From Formicarius rufipectus (lineage: Eukaryota; Chordata; Aves; Passeriformes; Formicariidae), in assembly GCA_013399695.1 (NCBI GenBank), contig VXAU01001757.1:686619-750618 (forward strand): DNA of 64,000 nt, written 5' to 3'. Position 1 is the first letter of the stretch. The number at the start of each line of letters is the position of its first letter. Shown piece after piece: positions 46,601 to 55,459 of the stretch. The notes under the pieces were generated by a model, which saw nothing but the letters and a program-made list of their open reading frames with translations, had not been told where the DNA came from and searched no databases. The translations under genes were made by a program, and so were the position numbers.

Positions 46601-47623
46601 AAAGCAGTGCAAACACTGAAACCTCTTGCTAAAGGCTCTGGCTGTGGAATACTTGTGGTTCATTTCTTCAGTTTTGATCTTCTTGTTTGTACAGGTAAAG
46701 CAGAAATAATAATCCCATGAGAAGAACTCTACATCTGGTGCACTGGTTGTGAAGGGTTTAAGCCCCTGGAGTTGCTGTGCAACCCACACAGACACCAAGG
46801 GACATGTTGGTTCAGAGTCCAAATGTGCTGAGCTTGGTAAAGCCCTGTTTCCATGGGCTGAACTGGGTGACTTGCTCTCACCATGAGCTCATGTATCAAA
46901 CCCTGAATCCTGTCTACTGTACTTACCCCTCCAGTACCAGACTTCTCATAGAAATGCTGCAGTTCATGGGCACTTAGCACACAGAATTAGTTAAAAAAAA
47001 ACCCAAACCCAACCCTGGCCAACCATTTTGTAAACCATCTCTAAAAAACCCCAGCTTTACCAGTGCAGACTTAATTGCCATAGTAACTGTGATATAAATG
47101 TCAAATCTCTTATGTTTGTGATTCTGGCTCAGCAGATTTTCATTGGTCATTTTCTATTTCTTCTGCAGAAGCCACTCTTGGCCCAGAACCAAAGGAGTTT
47201 ACAACCTCTGCTCCCAATGCCACCAAGGCCACATCATTCTCCACGGCAGTGCTGAACAGTACGTTGTCCCCACCAACCCTGCAGACAATATTTCCCATCA
47301 GCTCCTCCGACAACAGCACCTCTGCTTTCGCAGACGTCTCGTGGACCCAGTTCAACATCATCATCTTGACAGTGATCATCATTGTGGTGGTGCTGCTGAT
47401 GGGCTTTGTGGGTGCTGTCTACATGTACCGGGAGTACCAGAACCGAAAACTCAACGCCCCCTTCTGGACCATTGAGCTGAAGGAGGACAACATCAGCTTC
47501 AGCAGTTACCACGACAGCATCCCCAACGCCGACGTGTCGGGGCTGCTGGAGGACGATGGCAACGAGGTGGCGCCCAACGGGCAGCTAACGCTGACGACTC
47601 CCATGCATAACTACAAAGCTTAG
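22482..47623 (+). CDS. MEGF9: MEGF9 coding region, exons 2-6 (5' partial)
   Basis: Multiple EGF-like domains protein 9, a single-pass type I membrane glycoprotein. Five exons join in one frame: 22482-22683, 36675-36814, 40412-40555, 42007-42279 and 47169-47623, all with AG/GT borders. The product here is about 403 residues: five laminin-type EGF modules with eight-cysteine spacing, a Ser/Thr/Asn-rich stem with several N-x-S/T sites, a transmembrane helix (FNIIILTVIIIVVVLL...), then a tail of about 65 residues ending HNYKA. The five modules, stem, helix and tail match MEGF9 family architecture. The known human protein is about 600 residues, so roughly 200 N-terminal residues (signal peptide and a Pro/Thr-rich region) should come from an exon 1 upstream of the window. 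No frameshift or stop is seen. The molecular role of the family is poorly known; a surface or adhesion role is inferred from the laminin modules. Confidence 0.96.
24916..25870 (+). mobile_element. Solo LTR of an endogenous retrovirus, with target-site duplication
   Basis: The 955-bp element begins TGTCATAGG and ends ACCACCACA, so it has TG...CA ends. It is flanked by TTCAC at 24911-24915 and TTCAC at 25871-25875, a perfect 5-bp duplication. A polyadenylation signal AATAAA sits at 25731-25736, followed by a T-rich U5-like tail of about 134 bases. It resembles songbird ERVL-type LTRs I recall, and a 5-bp duplication suits that class. No internal gag or pol sequence is present. Two partly repeated segments with 'gggaccccatg' and 'gccctccctgcagcccctgg' occur inside, near 25166 and 25423. 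Confidence 0.88.
26100..26370. promoter_or_regulatory. Possible conserved noncoding block
   Basis: A low-repeat stretch with several transcription-factor-like words: gttaac, atcaaag (TCF/LEF-type), tgacctgacatg (nuclear-receptor half sites) and ttgattttgg. It contains an A-rich (AAAAAT)n patch at about 26240-26268. This is composition only; conservation cannot be judged here. Confidence 0.2.
28087..28322 (-). mobile_element. CR1 LINE fragment, antisense
   Basis: Read on + it starts 'atcacagaatatgctgagct', 'ggaagggacccataac', and continues 'ttttccaaatgctcctggat' and 'agaaccttttcccaatatcc', the reverse complement of a CR1 3' region. It is noncoding. Confidence 0.9.
30500..30960. other. GC-rich intronic block, open on both strands
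   Basis: About 460 bases of high GC with overlapping stop-free frames on + (30468-30989) and - (30464-30956), which is expected from composition. It includes ggaatgcggcgcacaatgg and cccataaagcccc words. No coding family, exon border or CpG promoter signature stands out. Confidence 0.4.
31034..31260 (+). mobile_element. CR1 LINE 3' fragment
   Basis: It contains 'ttcaggttggacatcaggaa', 'gaatttcttcatg', 'attggaaggggctgctcagg', 'ttgacgaggtggtgatggat' and a final 'atgactcagtgattgagtg', which is a CR1 tail in sense orientation. The unclassified CpG-rich segment starts right after it. Confidence 0.9.
31270..31850. mobile_element. Unclassified CpG-rich repeat-like segment
   Basis: The composition changes abruptly after the CR1 tail: many CpGs (cgcgcttgcagcaagcgtgg, tcttcgtttgcgaagtctag). 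Two loosely repeated modules are visible: 'aaggacaactctaactccaa' and 'gaggatactctaaccaaacc'. Near-palindromes occur (tttgcgaa; ctccacg...cgtgg). There is no long ORF. It looks like a noncoding dispersed element, but I cannot name the family or its ends. Confidence 0.4.
36675..36814 (+). CDS. MEGF9: MEGF9 exon 3: rest of module 2 and start of module 3
   Basis: The acceptor is ttttccctctgcag and the donor is ACAG|gtgagt. Length 140 = 1 + 46 codons + 1. It reads SGKCQCKVGVTGLKC... through CQCNNHSQTCNSTTG, with cysteines in laminin-EGF register. Sequons NET, NHS and NST are present. It splices in frame to exons 2 and 4. Confidence 0.95.
36815..40411 (+). other. MEGF9: MEGF9 intron 3
   Basis: 3.6 kb with no exon-like or repeat element I can name. 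A short stretch near 40020-40070 (aagaatttaggagtg) resembles part of the solo LTR near 25090 and could be a small relic. Confidence 0.8.
40412..40555 (+). CDS. MEGF9: MEGF9 exon 4: rest of module 3 and start of module 4
   Basis: The acceptor is cccttccccag and the donor is CATAC|gtgagg. Length 144 = 2 + 47 codons + 1. It encodes GTCLNCQENTEGHHCELC... and the start of module 4 (CPCSIVASTGTCRI). A short antisense CR1 tail begins about 210 bases downstream. Confidence 0.95.
40769..40828 (-). mobile_element. Short CR1 LINE 3' tail, antisense
   Basis: 'agaatcactgaatggtttgg' then 'gttggaagggatcttagagc' is the reverse complement of the CR1 3' terminus. Only about 60 bases are recognisable. Confidence 0.75.
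41237..41809 (-). mobile_element. Endogenous retroviral LTR, antisense (left end approximate)
   Basis: On the - strand it begins TGTCACGGTGTC (41809 leftward). It carries a TATA box (TATATAAA, complement of 41616-41623), then AATAAA (complement of 41597-41602), then a U5-like part. TATA and polyadenylation signal lie close together, as in many retroviral LTRs. AGGC follows the right end (41810-41813), and AGGC also stands at 41233-41236 directly before a TG. This 4-bp match could be a target-site duplication, but it is short enough to be chance. The sequence is clearly LTR-like from about 41340 to 41809; the far left end is less sure. No retroviral genes are present. Confidence 0.7.
42007..42279 (+). 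CDS. MEGF9: MEGF9 exon 5: rest of module 4 and module 5
   Basis: The acceptor is gccccctcag and the donor is AGAG|gtaagatg. Length 273 = 2 + 90 codons + 1. It completes module 4 (PGETAPRCDRCRPGYTG...) and encodes all of module 5 (CRCHGNVDPALSPSVC... to ...EGSNCTRR). It is much more GC-rich than its flanks. Antisense LTR sequence ends 197 bases upstream and resumes within about 20-80 bases downstream, so little native intron borders this exon. Confidence 0.95.
42300..42936 (-). mobile_element. LTR-like element copy 1, antisense, abutting MEGF9 exon 5
   Basis: It aligns along most of its length with the copy at 44340-45010 in the same orientation. Shared blocks include 'cagtttggtctt', 'tttattgca', 'ttcaaagtttcagc', 'catattcataggagg', 'gagccttccaggat' and 'ttctggcc/ttccggcc ttcagcctc'. 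The complement of TTTATT near 42428 gives AATAAA on -. The right end may be ...ATTGACA (42934) or two bases later. The left end is not defined but similarity reaches within about 80 bases of the exon 5 donor. Confidence 0.75.
44340..45010 (-). mobile_element. LTR-like element copy 2, antisense
   Basis: It is the same family and orientation as copy 1, with many substitutions and small indels between them, so they are old. AATAAA on - is given by TTTATT near 44519. The 1.4 kb between the copies shows no retroviral coding, so two separate solo LTRs (or one insertion plus a segmental copy) fit better than one provirus. Confidence 0.72.
45200..45241. repeat. Short tandem repeat, 12-bp unit
   Basis: About three copies of gcagagcaggca-type units in a row (ggcagaggagcaggcagcag and onward), inside MEGF9 intron 5. 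Confidence 0.85.
46216..46980 (-). pseudogene. Protein-like antisense open frames, possible gene relic
   Basis: Three neighbouring - strand frames (46729-46980, 46595-46822, 46216-46563; 83, 75 and 115 codons) have balanced composition. Splice-like words are present on -: GGAGGG|gtaagtacag inside the first and CTTTAG|gtaaaag at the end of the second. AATAAA on - lies at 46133-46138. The frames shift between blocks and I recognise no family. It may be a decayed gene or exon fossil, or chance. Confidence 0.25.
47169..47623 (+). CDS. MEGF9: MEGF9 exon 6: stem, transmembrane helix, cytoplasmic tail, stop
   Basis: The acceptor is ctatttcttctgcag. The exon codes for 150 residues after a split Glu codon and stops at TAG 47621-47623. 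A stem of about 60 residues rich in Ser, Thr and Pro, with NAT and two NST sequons, is followed by a hydrophobic helix of about 26 residues (FNIIILTVIIIVVVLL...). The tail begins REYQNRKLNAPFW and ends TPMHNYKA. The acidic stretch LLEDDGNE and the short polar end fit the MEGF9 tail. This is the terminal coding exon, and the 3' UTR continues in the same exon. Confidence 0.95.
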
Positions 47624-50600
47624 AAGTGACCCAGCTATTCCAAAGGGGGCTTCAAAAAGCTACAGGGCTTGTGGAGGGGGTATCAGGATCCATGCCAAGG
47701 CTCCACGCAGAGGAATTTGCTCTTCAGGTGTTCCCATGCTGGGCGTGCTGTGGCTTGCGGGTGAAGAGAAAGCAGTGTAGTAGCACAGCTGAATTCCAGG
47801 TAATGTGGTGAAGTGCATTCAGTGTCCTGTTCTCCATAAAGATCCATAGAATCCACTGCTGTTAAAAACCTGATTGTGCTGATCTGAAACATTTTTTTAG
47901 GAAGAGGTGGTGGGATGGAGAGAGCAAAACCCCTGTGAGGAATCAGAAGCTACTTGGTTTCCAGCCAGCCCAGCACTTGTGTCTGCATCCTTTAGTTTGG
48001 GAAGTAGCTCATGAATTAACAGTGGAATTTCAGGAAACAGACCTTTGCAAAGGCTTCATATTAGTTCCTGATAGAAATTCATTTGAAAAGGAGGACAAGA
48101 AAAAAGGGAAATACTTGTTCATTGTGCTACCAAAAGGCAAGTAGAGGAGTGAATTGCACACTTGAAAAAAGTCACCATTACCTGTTTCCACTAAGCAGGG
48201 AAACAGGAAAAAAAAATATCCTGAGAACATTTGAATTAGGGAAGAGACTAGGCTTTTCCCTTCCTGAGTATTTATACAGGGTGATGATGCTATTAAAACA
48301 TAGCAATCCATTTTTTTCTAGAAGGAGTTAATGAACTTGTATAGTTTCTGTGCAAGGGAAGACGACCAGACATCTCAGGGTTGCCGTGTAAAAATAAAAG
48401 CCAGGCTTAATACCCTACCCTGATAGAAATGGTGTGTTGTGTATATAAAATGTAATATATCTTCTTGGAATTGTATTTGTAATTATTTGTAAAAAAGACA
48501 ACCAACCAACCAAAAAACCCCCCAAAACAAAACCATGAACTCCTCCCCAACCTCCCCTAGTCCCCAGGTTATGTTTTACCCTCTGGATTTTAACTGTACA
48601 GCGGTTAGTGGCGTTGTTAAAACAAAAACAAAACATGAGGATTGTTTACTGTAAATGAGATGGCAATATTGTTGGAGCTGGGCCTCTGGCAAACAATGAC
48701 TGCTTAAAGCTTTTCTTCTAGTGTCATTGAGTTACTTTCTTTTTTAGAGAAAATGTGAGTGCTCCCTACTTTCATCTGTCAAATTTTGCCATTCCTTTAA
48801 ATATAGAGTGAATACCAGTGTTGCCATGACTAGGGCTGAGTAGGTGTCCAAAAATCGGATGTACCAATCTGTTGTGTGCTTTTAAATCTCTATAGAAAAT
48901 GCAAATTCACTGTCAGGAACACACTGACAGCCTGGTCTCCATGGCTCAGGTTCTCTGAAGCAGCTGCCCATCGTGTGAAGGGATCCCATTGTCATCTCTG
49001 ATGGGGCAGATGTGCCAGAGGGCTGAGTGCAGCCTCCTGAACTCTTAAGGGGCAACAAAACAAAGGTCTCCTGGATTTGGGTGGAAACAGCTTTGAGATG
49101 AAGAGCTCACAGGGGCACTCCTGCACTTCGAGGGTCAAAAGGTGAAAGTGCACCACGGGTAGTAGCAGGAATTTAATGTAGCACAAGGTGGTGGTGAGGG
49201 ATCAGCTGTCAAACCTACAGGGAACAGGTTCTGCAGATTCCCGGTTTCTGGGAGGGGCTGGTGGGCTCTTGGCAGAGGGAGAACAACTAATGGACAGCAC
49301 AGCACGGAGGGGTCACACCAGGGAGCACCTTGGTTGGCACCTGCAGTCTGTGAGCCTCAAGACAGGGGTCCCAACCCTGGAAAGCAAACCATTGCATTGA
49401 AACAGGGCATGGAACAAATGCTTCACCTCAGAGCTGCAGCTGCATTGCTGTGCCTGGTGAGGCTTCACAAGAAGTTGGTGCTGAAGACCAGTGAAGTACC
49501 TGCTAAAGGTCTGCAGGAGCTGGTGGATGCATCCTCAGAGTCAGGCAAAAGCAGGTTTGTCTCCAGGTGAAAAAGGGTAGGAAGAATGTGGTTATTTATT
49601 TGCTTTCTGTTGCTGCGTGGAGGCTTTTCTTATCCTTGGACATTGGGGAGTGGGGGAAATAGGTGCTTTCAAACACATGCACCAAGATGCCATTTCTGCT
49701 TCAGAATCTGAAGATGAGGCAGAGCCAGGCAGGAGGAAAGTAGTTGAGGCTGTCCAAAAAAAACTGGCACCGTGTGGAATTGCATATAGGCCCAAGCTGA
49801 TGGAAAAGCTGCCCTTGCCTGCTGTGGGCCTGGGTGAAGTCCCAAAGTTTAGGTAATAAATCTGGCTGATGTCATTCAGAACAAGGTTACTTTTAGTTAT
49901 AAAACGGGGGAGGATTGAAGGAGAAAATCTGGATATTGCTAATCCTGGAGTTACTCATCAAACTGTTGAAGAGCAGAGTGGTGATGAAATACAAAATTTC
50001 CTGAAAATTGTAATTCTGTAGCAGTGCTGAAATCATGATACACTTGCACTTGGTCACTTCATGGGGTGGGGAAAGGGAGTTTAGGAAGTGTTAGCTTGGG
50101 GGACTGGTGCTAGAGGGCAAAGTGAAGGACAGACTGTTCACTTTAATGTTTCTAAAATGCTTTAGTAGGTCTTTTAATCTCTGCTACAACACACCTCTTC
50201 CTCAACTTCTGGCATGACTGGGCTGCTTTTTAACAGGAACAGACTTGTATTTTTGTCTCACTGTAGAAATAAGGACCATCTGCACCACCAGAGCTGAGCC
50301 CTCCGTGCCCCTGCCTGCCACAGCACAGGAGGTGTTGGCACCTGGGCTACTTCTGTCCTCGAAAGCACTCCAAACACTGTGCCTGGGCAGAGGAGAAGGC
50401 AGGGATGCCCTGCAGTCAGGATGCCCTGCAGTCAGGATGCAGGGGAGGGTGGTATAGCTGTTGTCTGGGGGTGGCACATCTGGATGAAGGGATGAGGATG
50501 GGCTGGCAGCTGTGATGGGAAGCTTGGCCTGGCAGAAGGGACCTGGCTGCCCAGGCTTGGATGGCAGAGGAGAGCATGGGATATTCTTTAGCAAGGCACA

Positions 50601-52025
50601 GTGAAGATGTGGCACTGGCACCAGGCTTGCCAGGTGGCAGAATGACTCAGCAGGGACACAGCAGCCACCTCCTGCCACCCAGGCCTTGGCACACAGGAAC
50701 AGTTCCAGAAGGAGATTGACGCCTCAGCAAGGGGAGAATAAACAGCTTTGTGTTTGACTTTGGTGTTGTGAGACCAGATTCTCCATGCTCTCATCAATCA
50801 TGCAGCTTCCCCTGGCACCACGAGGGGAGGGAGGAGCTGAGCTAGTTCAGTCTCCAGGCAGCTCAGACTGGACTGTTTGTGAAGGGGCTGCAGAGCTCAA
50901 ACACCTGTGCTGGGCTACTGAAGGTCACCAGGACCATGACCTGTGTCCTCACTCGTCCTGAGGCTTCCCAGGTGCTGAGGTTTGCCCTGCACTGCATTGG
51001 GGTAAGGGCAGGTAAACCAGAAATGGACTCTCAGGGCTGCTTTGCTGCCCAGCTCAGCAGCCAGCCCGGCCAGGGGAAGGTATCTGGTGGGGCTGAGGTG
51101 ACAGCACATGTGCCACCCCTGATGGGCCACCATGCAGCACCTTCTGCCTGGGCAGGCACTGTGAGGATCCTCTGTGAGGATGTCACAGAGAACAAAATCA
51201 TGGTCTGGGACAGCAGCTGCAGAGCTCAGAGAAGGCACAAAGGCTTGGGGGGATGTGGGAAACCACCTCCTCGGGGTCTGGGTGAGCTGACCACAGTTCC
51301 ACAGTAAAGGTGAGAAGCCAGAATGGAGCTTCTAAAGGGCACAGGGGTCTGCCAGGCACGGGCAGCCTGGAGGGCTCATGGCTTTGTGAGAGTGTTTGGT
51401 GAGCACAGAGTGCAGAGGACACGCAGAGAAGGGGTTGGGTTAATGAGAAAGAGATGGTCTTGAGTCTCGTGAACCACCGTGGCTGGAAATGACTGTGAGG
51501 AGCACTGGCCCTGGGGAGCTGTCAGGAGATATCAGCCACTGGAATGCTAATACCCTTGGAGCAGGCTGAGCAAACTGAGCACATTGGAAGCATTCAGGAA
51601 GGAGAGGATGTGTTCAGCATCCTTCAGGTATCCTGGGCCGGTTCACCACTGCTGTGAAGCATCGTTACCTTCAATGTCACAGGCCATGTAAATGCAGCAG
51701 AAAGTTTGCACAGCCTCCTTTAAATAAAGGATAGAAAAAGACTTTTCTCTTTTAAGTGAAGTTTTAGAATGAGCTCCCACAGGATTCTGCTTTTTGTGTG
51801 TCACAGGAATGGATTAAAATAAGAGAAATGTGGGCCTTAAAAGTTGTGCTTGCTCCCAACTGAAACCCGTCTCACTACACGTCCAAATACGGCATCTCCC
51901 AAGCATATGCTGTGCTTAAAAATGCATTTCTAAAAGAAAAAAATTGTATGATTTGAATATATGTCAGAATTTATACAGAAGAATGTTATTTAAAATGAAT
52001 AAAAATAAATGTATATAATTTGTAT
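47624..52025 (+). other. MEGF9: MEGF9 3' UTR
   Basis: From the TAG at 47621-47623 to the distal polyadenylation site, about 4.4 kb; the last ~300 bases are AT-rich. A long 3' UTR is usual for MEGF9 in mammals. Internal AATAAA copies at 48393-48398, 50737-50742 and 51723-51728 could give shorter transcripts. Exon-like frames at 49.2-50.3 kb are described separately. The end is inferred from signals, not from transcripts. Confidence 0.7.
49334..50310 (+). other. Exon-like open frames inside the MEGF9 3' UTR
   Basis: Frames 49334-49570 (78 codons) and 49617-49856 (79 codons, with SASESEDEAEPGRRK) look protein-like. A donor-like CTCCAG|gtgaaa ends the first, tttctgcttcag stands within the second, and AG|gtaataa closes it. 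A ctcactgtag acceptor at about 50264 would add a short end (NKDHLHHQS then stop). The phases between the first two blocks do not match, so a clean splice model fails. I recognise no family. Confidence 0.2.
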
Positions 52026-52060
52026 CTATGCCACTTGGATTTTTGTCTTTGTGTTTTTGT
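51998..52060 (+). terminator. MEGF9: MEGF9 distal polyadenylation site
   Basis: Two consecutive AATAAA hexamers (51998-52003 and 52004-52009) are followed by an AT-rich cleavage zone and a T/GT-rich element at 52041-52060 (ttttgtctttgtgtttttgt). Spacing is canonical for cleavage near 52025. Confidence 0.8.
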
Positions 52061-54950
52061 TCACTGAAGTTCAGCAGGAGTCTCCCCACTGACAGAAAGC
52101 ATTGAATCTGATCTCACCCTACTAAGGATATTTGTTCCAAGAGAATTATCCCTTTATTATAGCCCTGTTTGTGAAATAAGCACCAAGACACAAAAGTGTT
52201 CTTTAACATCATATATTCATAAGTACAGTTGACATCCTGTGTTGGATAATCCAGCTAAAAAATGAGCCCAGTGATGTCTTCTATCTGCTATGAACCATCC
52301 CAGCCCTCAGCCACCCACAGTTACATGTTTGGGAGCTCCACAATCAATGTCTGTTTTCCCTGTTTTCTGTATCATGGAATACATTTTGTCAGAGATGTGA
52401 GTCATTAACAACAAAACCCTCAGAGCAAAGCTAGAAATGGGATGAGGATATCAGATCAGATTTTTCTTTCTGACCACAAATGTCTTTCAAAGGCCATTTC
52501 TGCTACAGATACTCAGAAATCCATATTTGTGGCCACCAGTAGTTTTGAACAGGTTGGGGAATGTCTGTGGAAAACTTGTGTTTCTGTCTCACTTGGCAGC
52601 GTTAGATTGATTTTATTTTTGCAAATAGAACTGCCCAAGGCTCAGCTTTTCTGCAGAAAGCTGTGTCTGACCCTTCAGCCCTTATTAAGCAATGAACTTG
52701 GAGAAGTAAGACTTCAGAAACTGAGCGAGCACTTGCTTTTAAGTGTTCACTCAAATGAGCCAGGGCTATATAAGTGAGGGCCACAGTGGTGAAATTCCAG
52801 GGAGTTTATGGAGACCTGATTTGCATTAGCAGAGCAGTTGGATTGTGCATGACTTAAGTTAGGAAGAATCTTGCTGTGAGCTGTAAGAGGAGGAGGCAGA
52901 ACTGAGAGCTGAAGCAGGTCCCCAGAGTAGGGAGTGAGAACAGGAGGGTGAGGAGGCCCCTGTTGAGCTGACAGTGACATCCACGCCCCTGGTGCCACCA
53001 CAGCACAGCGAGCAGCGGGCTCAGCTGGCTCTCGTCCTGCTCCGGGGCAGCCTGTGCTCTGCTCATCCCTATCACTACACTCACCAGAAGTACTTCCTTC
53101 CCAGACTCCCTTTAGGACTCCCTTCCCGAGGGAAGGACCTCGGGCTGCCTTGAGAAGTCGGGAAGTTCCAACGCGGCTTCCTGGCTTGAGGATTTAGTGT
53201 AATCTCCCCAAATGTGCTGCTAATTAAGATAAGGTTAAACAACAGTAAGCAGATTATCAGAAGGCAAGTCATTAACTGCTTCTAAAGACATTTCCCAGGC
53301 CTTTCTGCCCCTCTCAGCTTCTTGGGGCTGCTGCAGGTTTTAAAACATTGGGCAGTGCAGTAACATAGGGCAATTTCCCATCCTGTCTGTGTGTATATAG
53401 ACATATGGAATCCTGGAGTGGTTTGGGCTGGAAGGCACCTTAAAGATTATCTCGTTCCAACCCTCTGCCATGAGCAGGGACACTTTCCACTAGATCAGGT
53501 TGCTCAGGGCCCCATCCAACCCAGCCTTGAACAATTCCCAGGGAAGACAGACATTGATCTATATCTATATAGTCCATTGGACAAACACTTCATGAAGCAA
53601 TAAACTGATTTCCTTTCAAATATAGTATGTTGGACATGGCCAGTGGCTCTGCAGACATTGGTGTTGTGTGTGCCCACAGCACCAGCAGGGAGTGATCTGT
53701 TCTAGGACACTGATTCAAAGACATGCATCAAATACAGAACACCTCACTGAAACCTTAAACAAGCACAAATTGGTATAATCCTTTCAGTGAGTAGACTCGT
53801 TGATTTTATGAAGATCTGCCCTGTAAACAAGGGAAGCCACATCTCAGCCTGGCTGGTCAGAGCCTGGTGCCATATGGCAGACCTGATTTTGTGAACTGAA
53901 CTTCCGCTTGGCAGAGGCCACTGCACAAGGGTCCCAGTCACATGAGGTGACCAATGTCTCCCAAAGTCTCTCATGGGGGAGTTGAAGTGACCAAACATCC
54001 CTTGGGGTCAAAAAAAACCCAAACATGAGGCATGTCCAATTGGACAGGAGATGGGATTAAGAGCTTACTTGTGCTAAGAAGTGCCTGGCATTTCCTGGCA
54101 GTCTGGGGCTCTGACAGCTGCTCCATCCTGCACTGACAAAGCCCAAGGAGTGAAGCAGGGTTGGGAAGCCCAAGGTGACCCCACACACCCAAAGCTGCAG
54201 TGGCTGCTGCCACCAGCCTGGGGCATTTGGCAGGTGACAGCATTGATCTGTTCTGGACAAGGAGTGCGGGAGCAGCACGTGGAGCTCAAAGGGCACCAGG
54301 ACAATGGGGAAGGAGAAACTCCCAGAACGACCATGGCTCATGGTCAGCCCTTGTCCGTGGCTGCACTCCTGGCCAGGTAAGAATCCCCTCGAGACTCTTA
54401 CCCAGAGGATGGTGAGTGAAACCTGACACAGGGAGTGAAACCTGAGCGGCACAGCGGTACTGAAGGGAAAAACCAAAGCCAGACGAGGAAACCAACTCCA
54501 AGGCACACGGCTCCTCCCGCTGGATGGATGGAGCTTCCTCGGGTTAGTCTCTGGAAATACTACAGGGGAATACTTCAATCCCACACAGGCAGCTCCCAAA
54601 TAGTGCATTAAAAGGCAGGGCGAGCAAGATGGGGATGTCTGGAGTTCCCCCAAAAGTGGAAGAGCCGGCATGCTTTACAAAAGAAAAAAACAAAAGCCCC
54701 AGATTCTTTCCAAACCAGCCTGCCTGGCTGCCGACAGCAGCTGCCTCACCCCTGCCGGCTACGAGGAGCAGCGATTACAATCTGGAAGTAAAGCGTCATT
54801 CTTTCTCCCGCCAAGCCTGACGACGGCTCTGCGCCGTGGGGGACACGGGATCCATCAGCTGCAGGGCGTGTGCCAGAGCCAGCAAGAGCAGGAGCGGTGG
54901 TGCTATCTCAGCTAAATCCTCTCCCAAAGGGGTATTTTCCTGGAGCAGGG
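52026..54950. other. Intergenic region between MEGF9 and CDK5RAP2
   Basis: About 2.9 kb with one antisense CR1 fragment (53404-53548) and no recognisable gene. The longest frame, 54057-54671 on - (204 codons), has no family signature and no promoter or splice context; I leave it out. Confidence 0.75.
53404..53548 (-). mobile_element. CR1 LINE 3' fragment, antisense
   Basis: 'atggaatcctggagtggttt', 'gggctggaaggcacctt', 'gttccaaccctctgccatga' and 'actagatcaggttgctcagg' are textbook avian CR1 in reverse complement. Confidence 0.92.
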
Positions 54951-55078
54951 CCCGGCAGCGGCGGCCGCCCTGTCCCCTCAGGCTCCTTCCCTCACTCAAC
55001 ATGGCGCCTGCCGCCTCCCTCCCGCTTTGCCCACCGTTCTGCCCTCACCCAACATGGCGCCGCGCCCTCCCCGCCCCC

Positions 55079-55098
55079 NNNNNNNNNNNNNNNNNNNN
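55079..55098. other. Assembly gap of 20 N
   Basis: Twenty N inside the CpG island after a C-rich run. True size is unknown. GC-rich promoters are often lost from assemblies, so real promoter sequence is probably missing. Confidence 0.99.
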
Positions 55099-55193
55099 CA
55101 TCAAACATGGCGGCTCCCATTCGGTGTCCATTGTGCCCGCCCCTTACGCGCCTCCGCGGCGGCTTCGGCGGCTTCAGCGGCGCCGACGCAAAG

Positions 55194-55220
55194 ATGGCGG
55201 CAGCGATTGCGGGCGTTTGA
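55194..55220 (+). CDS. Upstream ORF (MAAAIAGV, stop) in the CDK5RAP2 leader
   Basis: ATG 55194 sits in strong context (A at -3, G at +4) inside the YY1 motif and codes for eight residues before TGA 55218-55220. It is in the same frame as the CDK5RAP2 start at 55407, and that frame is open from just after the TGA to the start codon. Whether it is in the mRNA depends on the true start site. Confidence 0.35.
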   Translation: MAAAIAGV

Positions 55221-55256
55221 ATTCCAGGGAAGCCGCGGAGCCCGCGCACAAAGGCG

Positions 55257-55405
55257 GCGGGACCGGCGGGATCCCTAGGGCCGGTGGGATCCCCGGGATC
55301 AGTGGGAATCCCCAGGGCCTGTGGGATCCCGGAGATCGGTGAGATTCCCCAGGGCTGGTGGGATCCCCGGGATCGGTGGAGTCTGCGGGATCACTGGGAT
55401 CCCCG
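55257..55405. repeat. Degenerate GATC-rich minisatellite in the CDK5RAP2 leader
   Basis: About three units of roughly 37 bases built on ggtgggatccccgggatc, at 55283, 55321 and 55357, plus partial copies either side. GGGATC or close variants recur about nine times. The array ends directly at the CDK5RAP2 ATG. Self-complementary ggatcccc/ggggatcc parts could fold in RNA. Confidence 0.8.
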
Positions 55406-55406
55406 C

Positions 55407-55459
55407 ATGGATTCTCTGCCGGGGCCGGACCCGACGCTGCCGCTGGAGCTCGAGGGCAG
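55407..55459 (+). CDS. CDK5RAP2: CDK5RAP2 exon 1 (coding part)
   Basis: Codes MDSLPGPDPTLPLELEG plus two bases; donor GGCAG|gtacgg. The acidic and proline-rich start differs from the mammalian one, as is common for this poorly conserved N terminus. Intron 1 is only 119 bases. Confidence 0.88.

Larger units (their letters stand above)
42280..47168 (+). other. MEGF9: MEGF9 intron 5
   Basis: 4.9 kb containing two copies of one antisense LTR-like element (about 42300-42936 and 44340-45010), a 12-bp tandem repeat near 45205, and a cluster of protein-like antisense open frames at 46216-46980. Confidence 0.8.

Noticed and set aside
54057..54671. 204-codon open frame on - between the genes
   Set aside because: No domain, no promoter or splice context; Pro/Ser/Leu-rich composition expected from GC-rich noncoding DNA.
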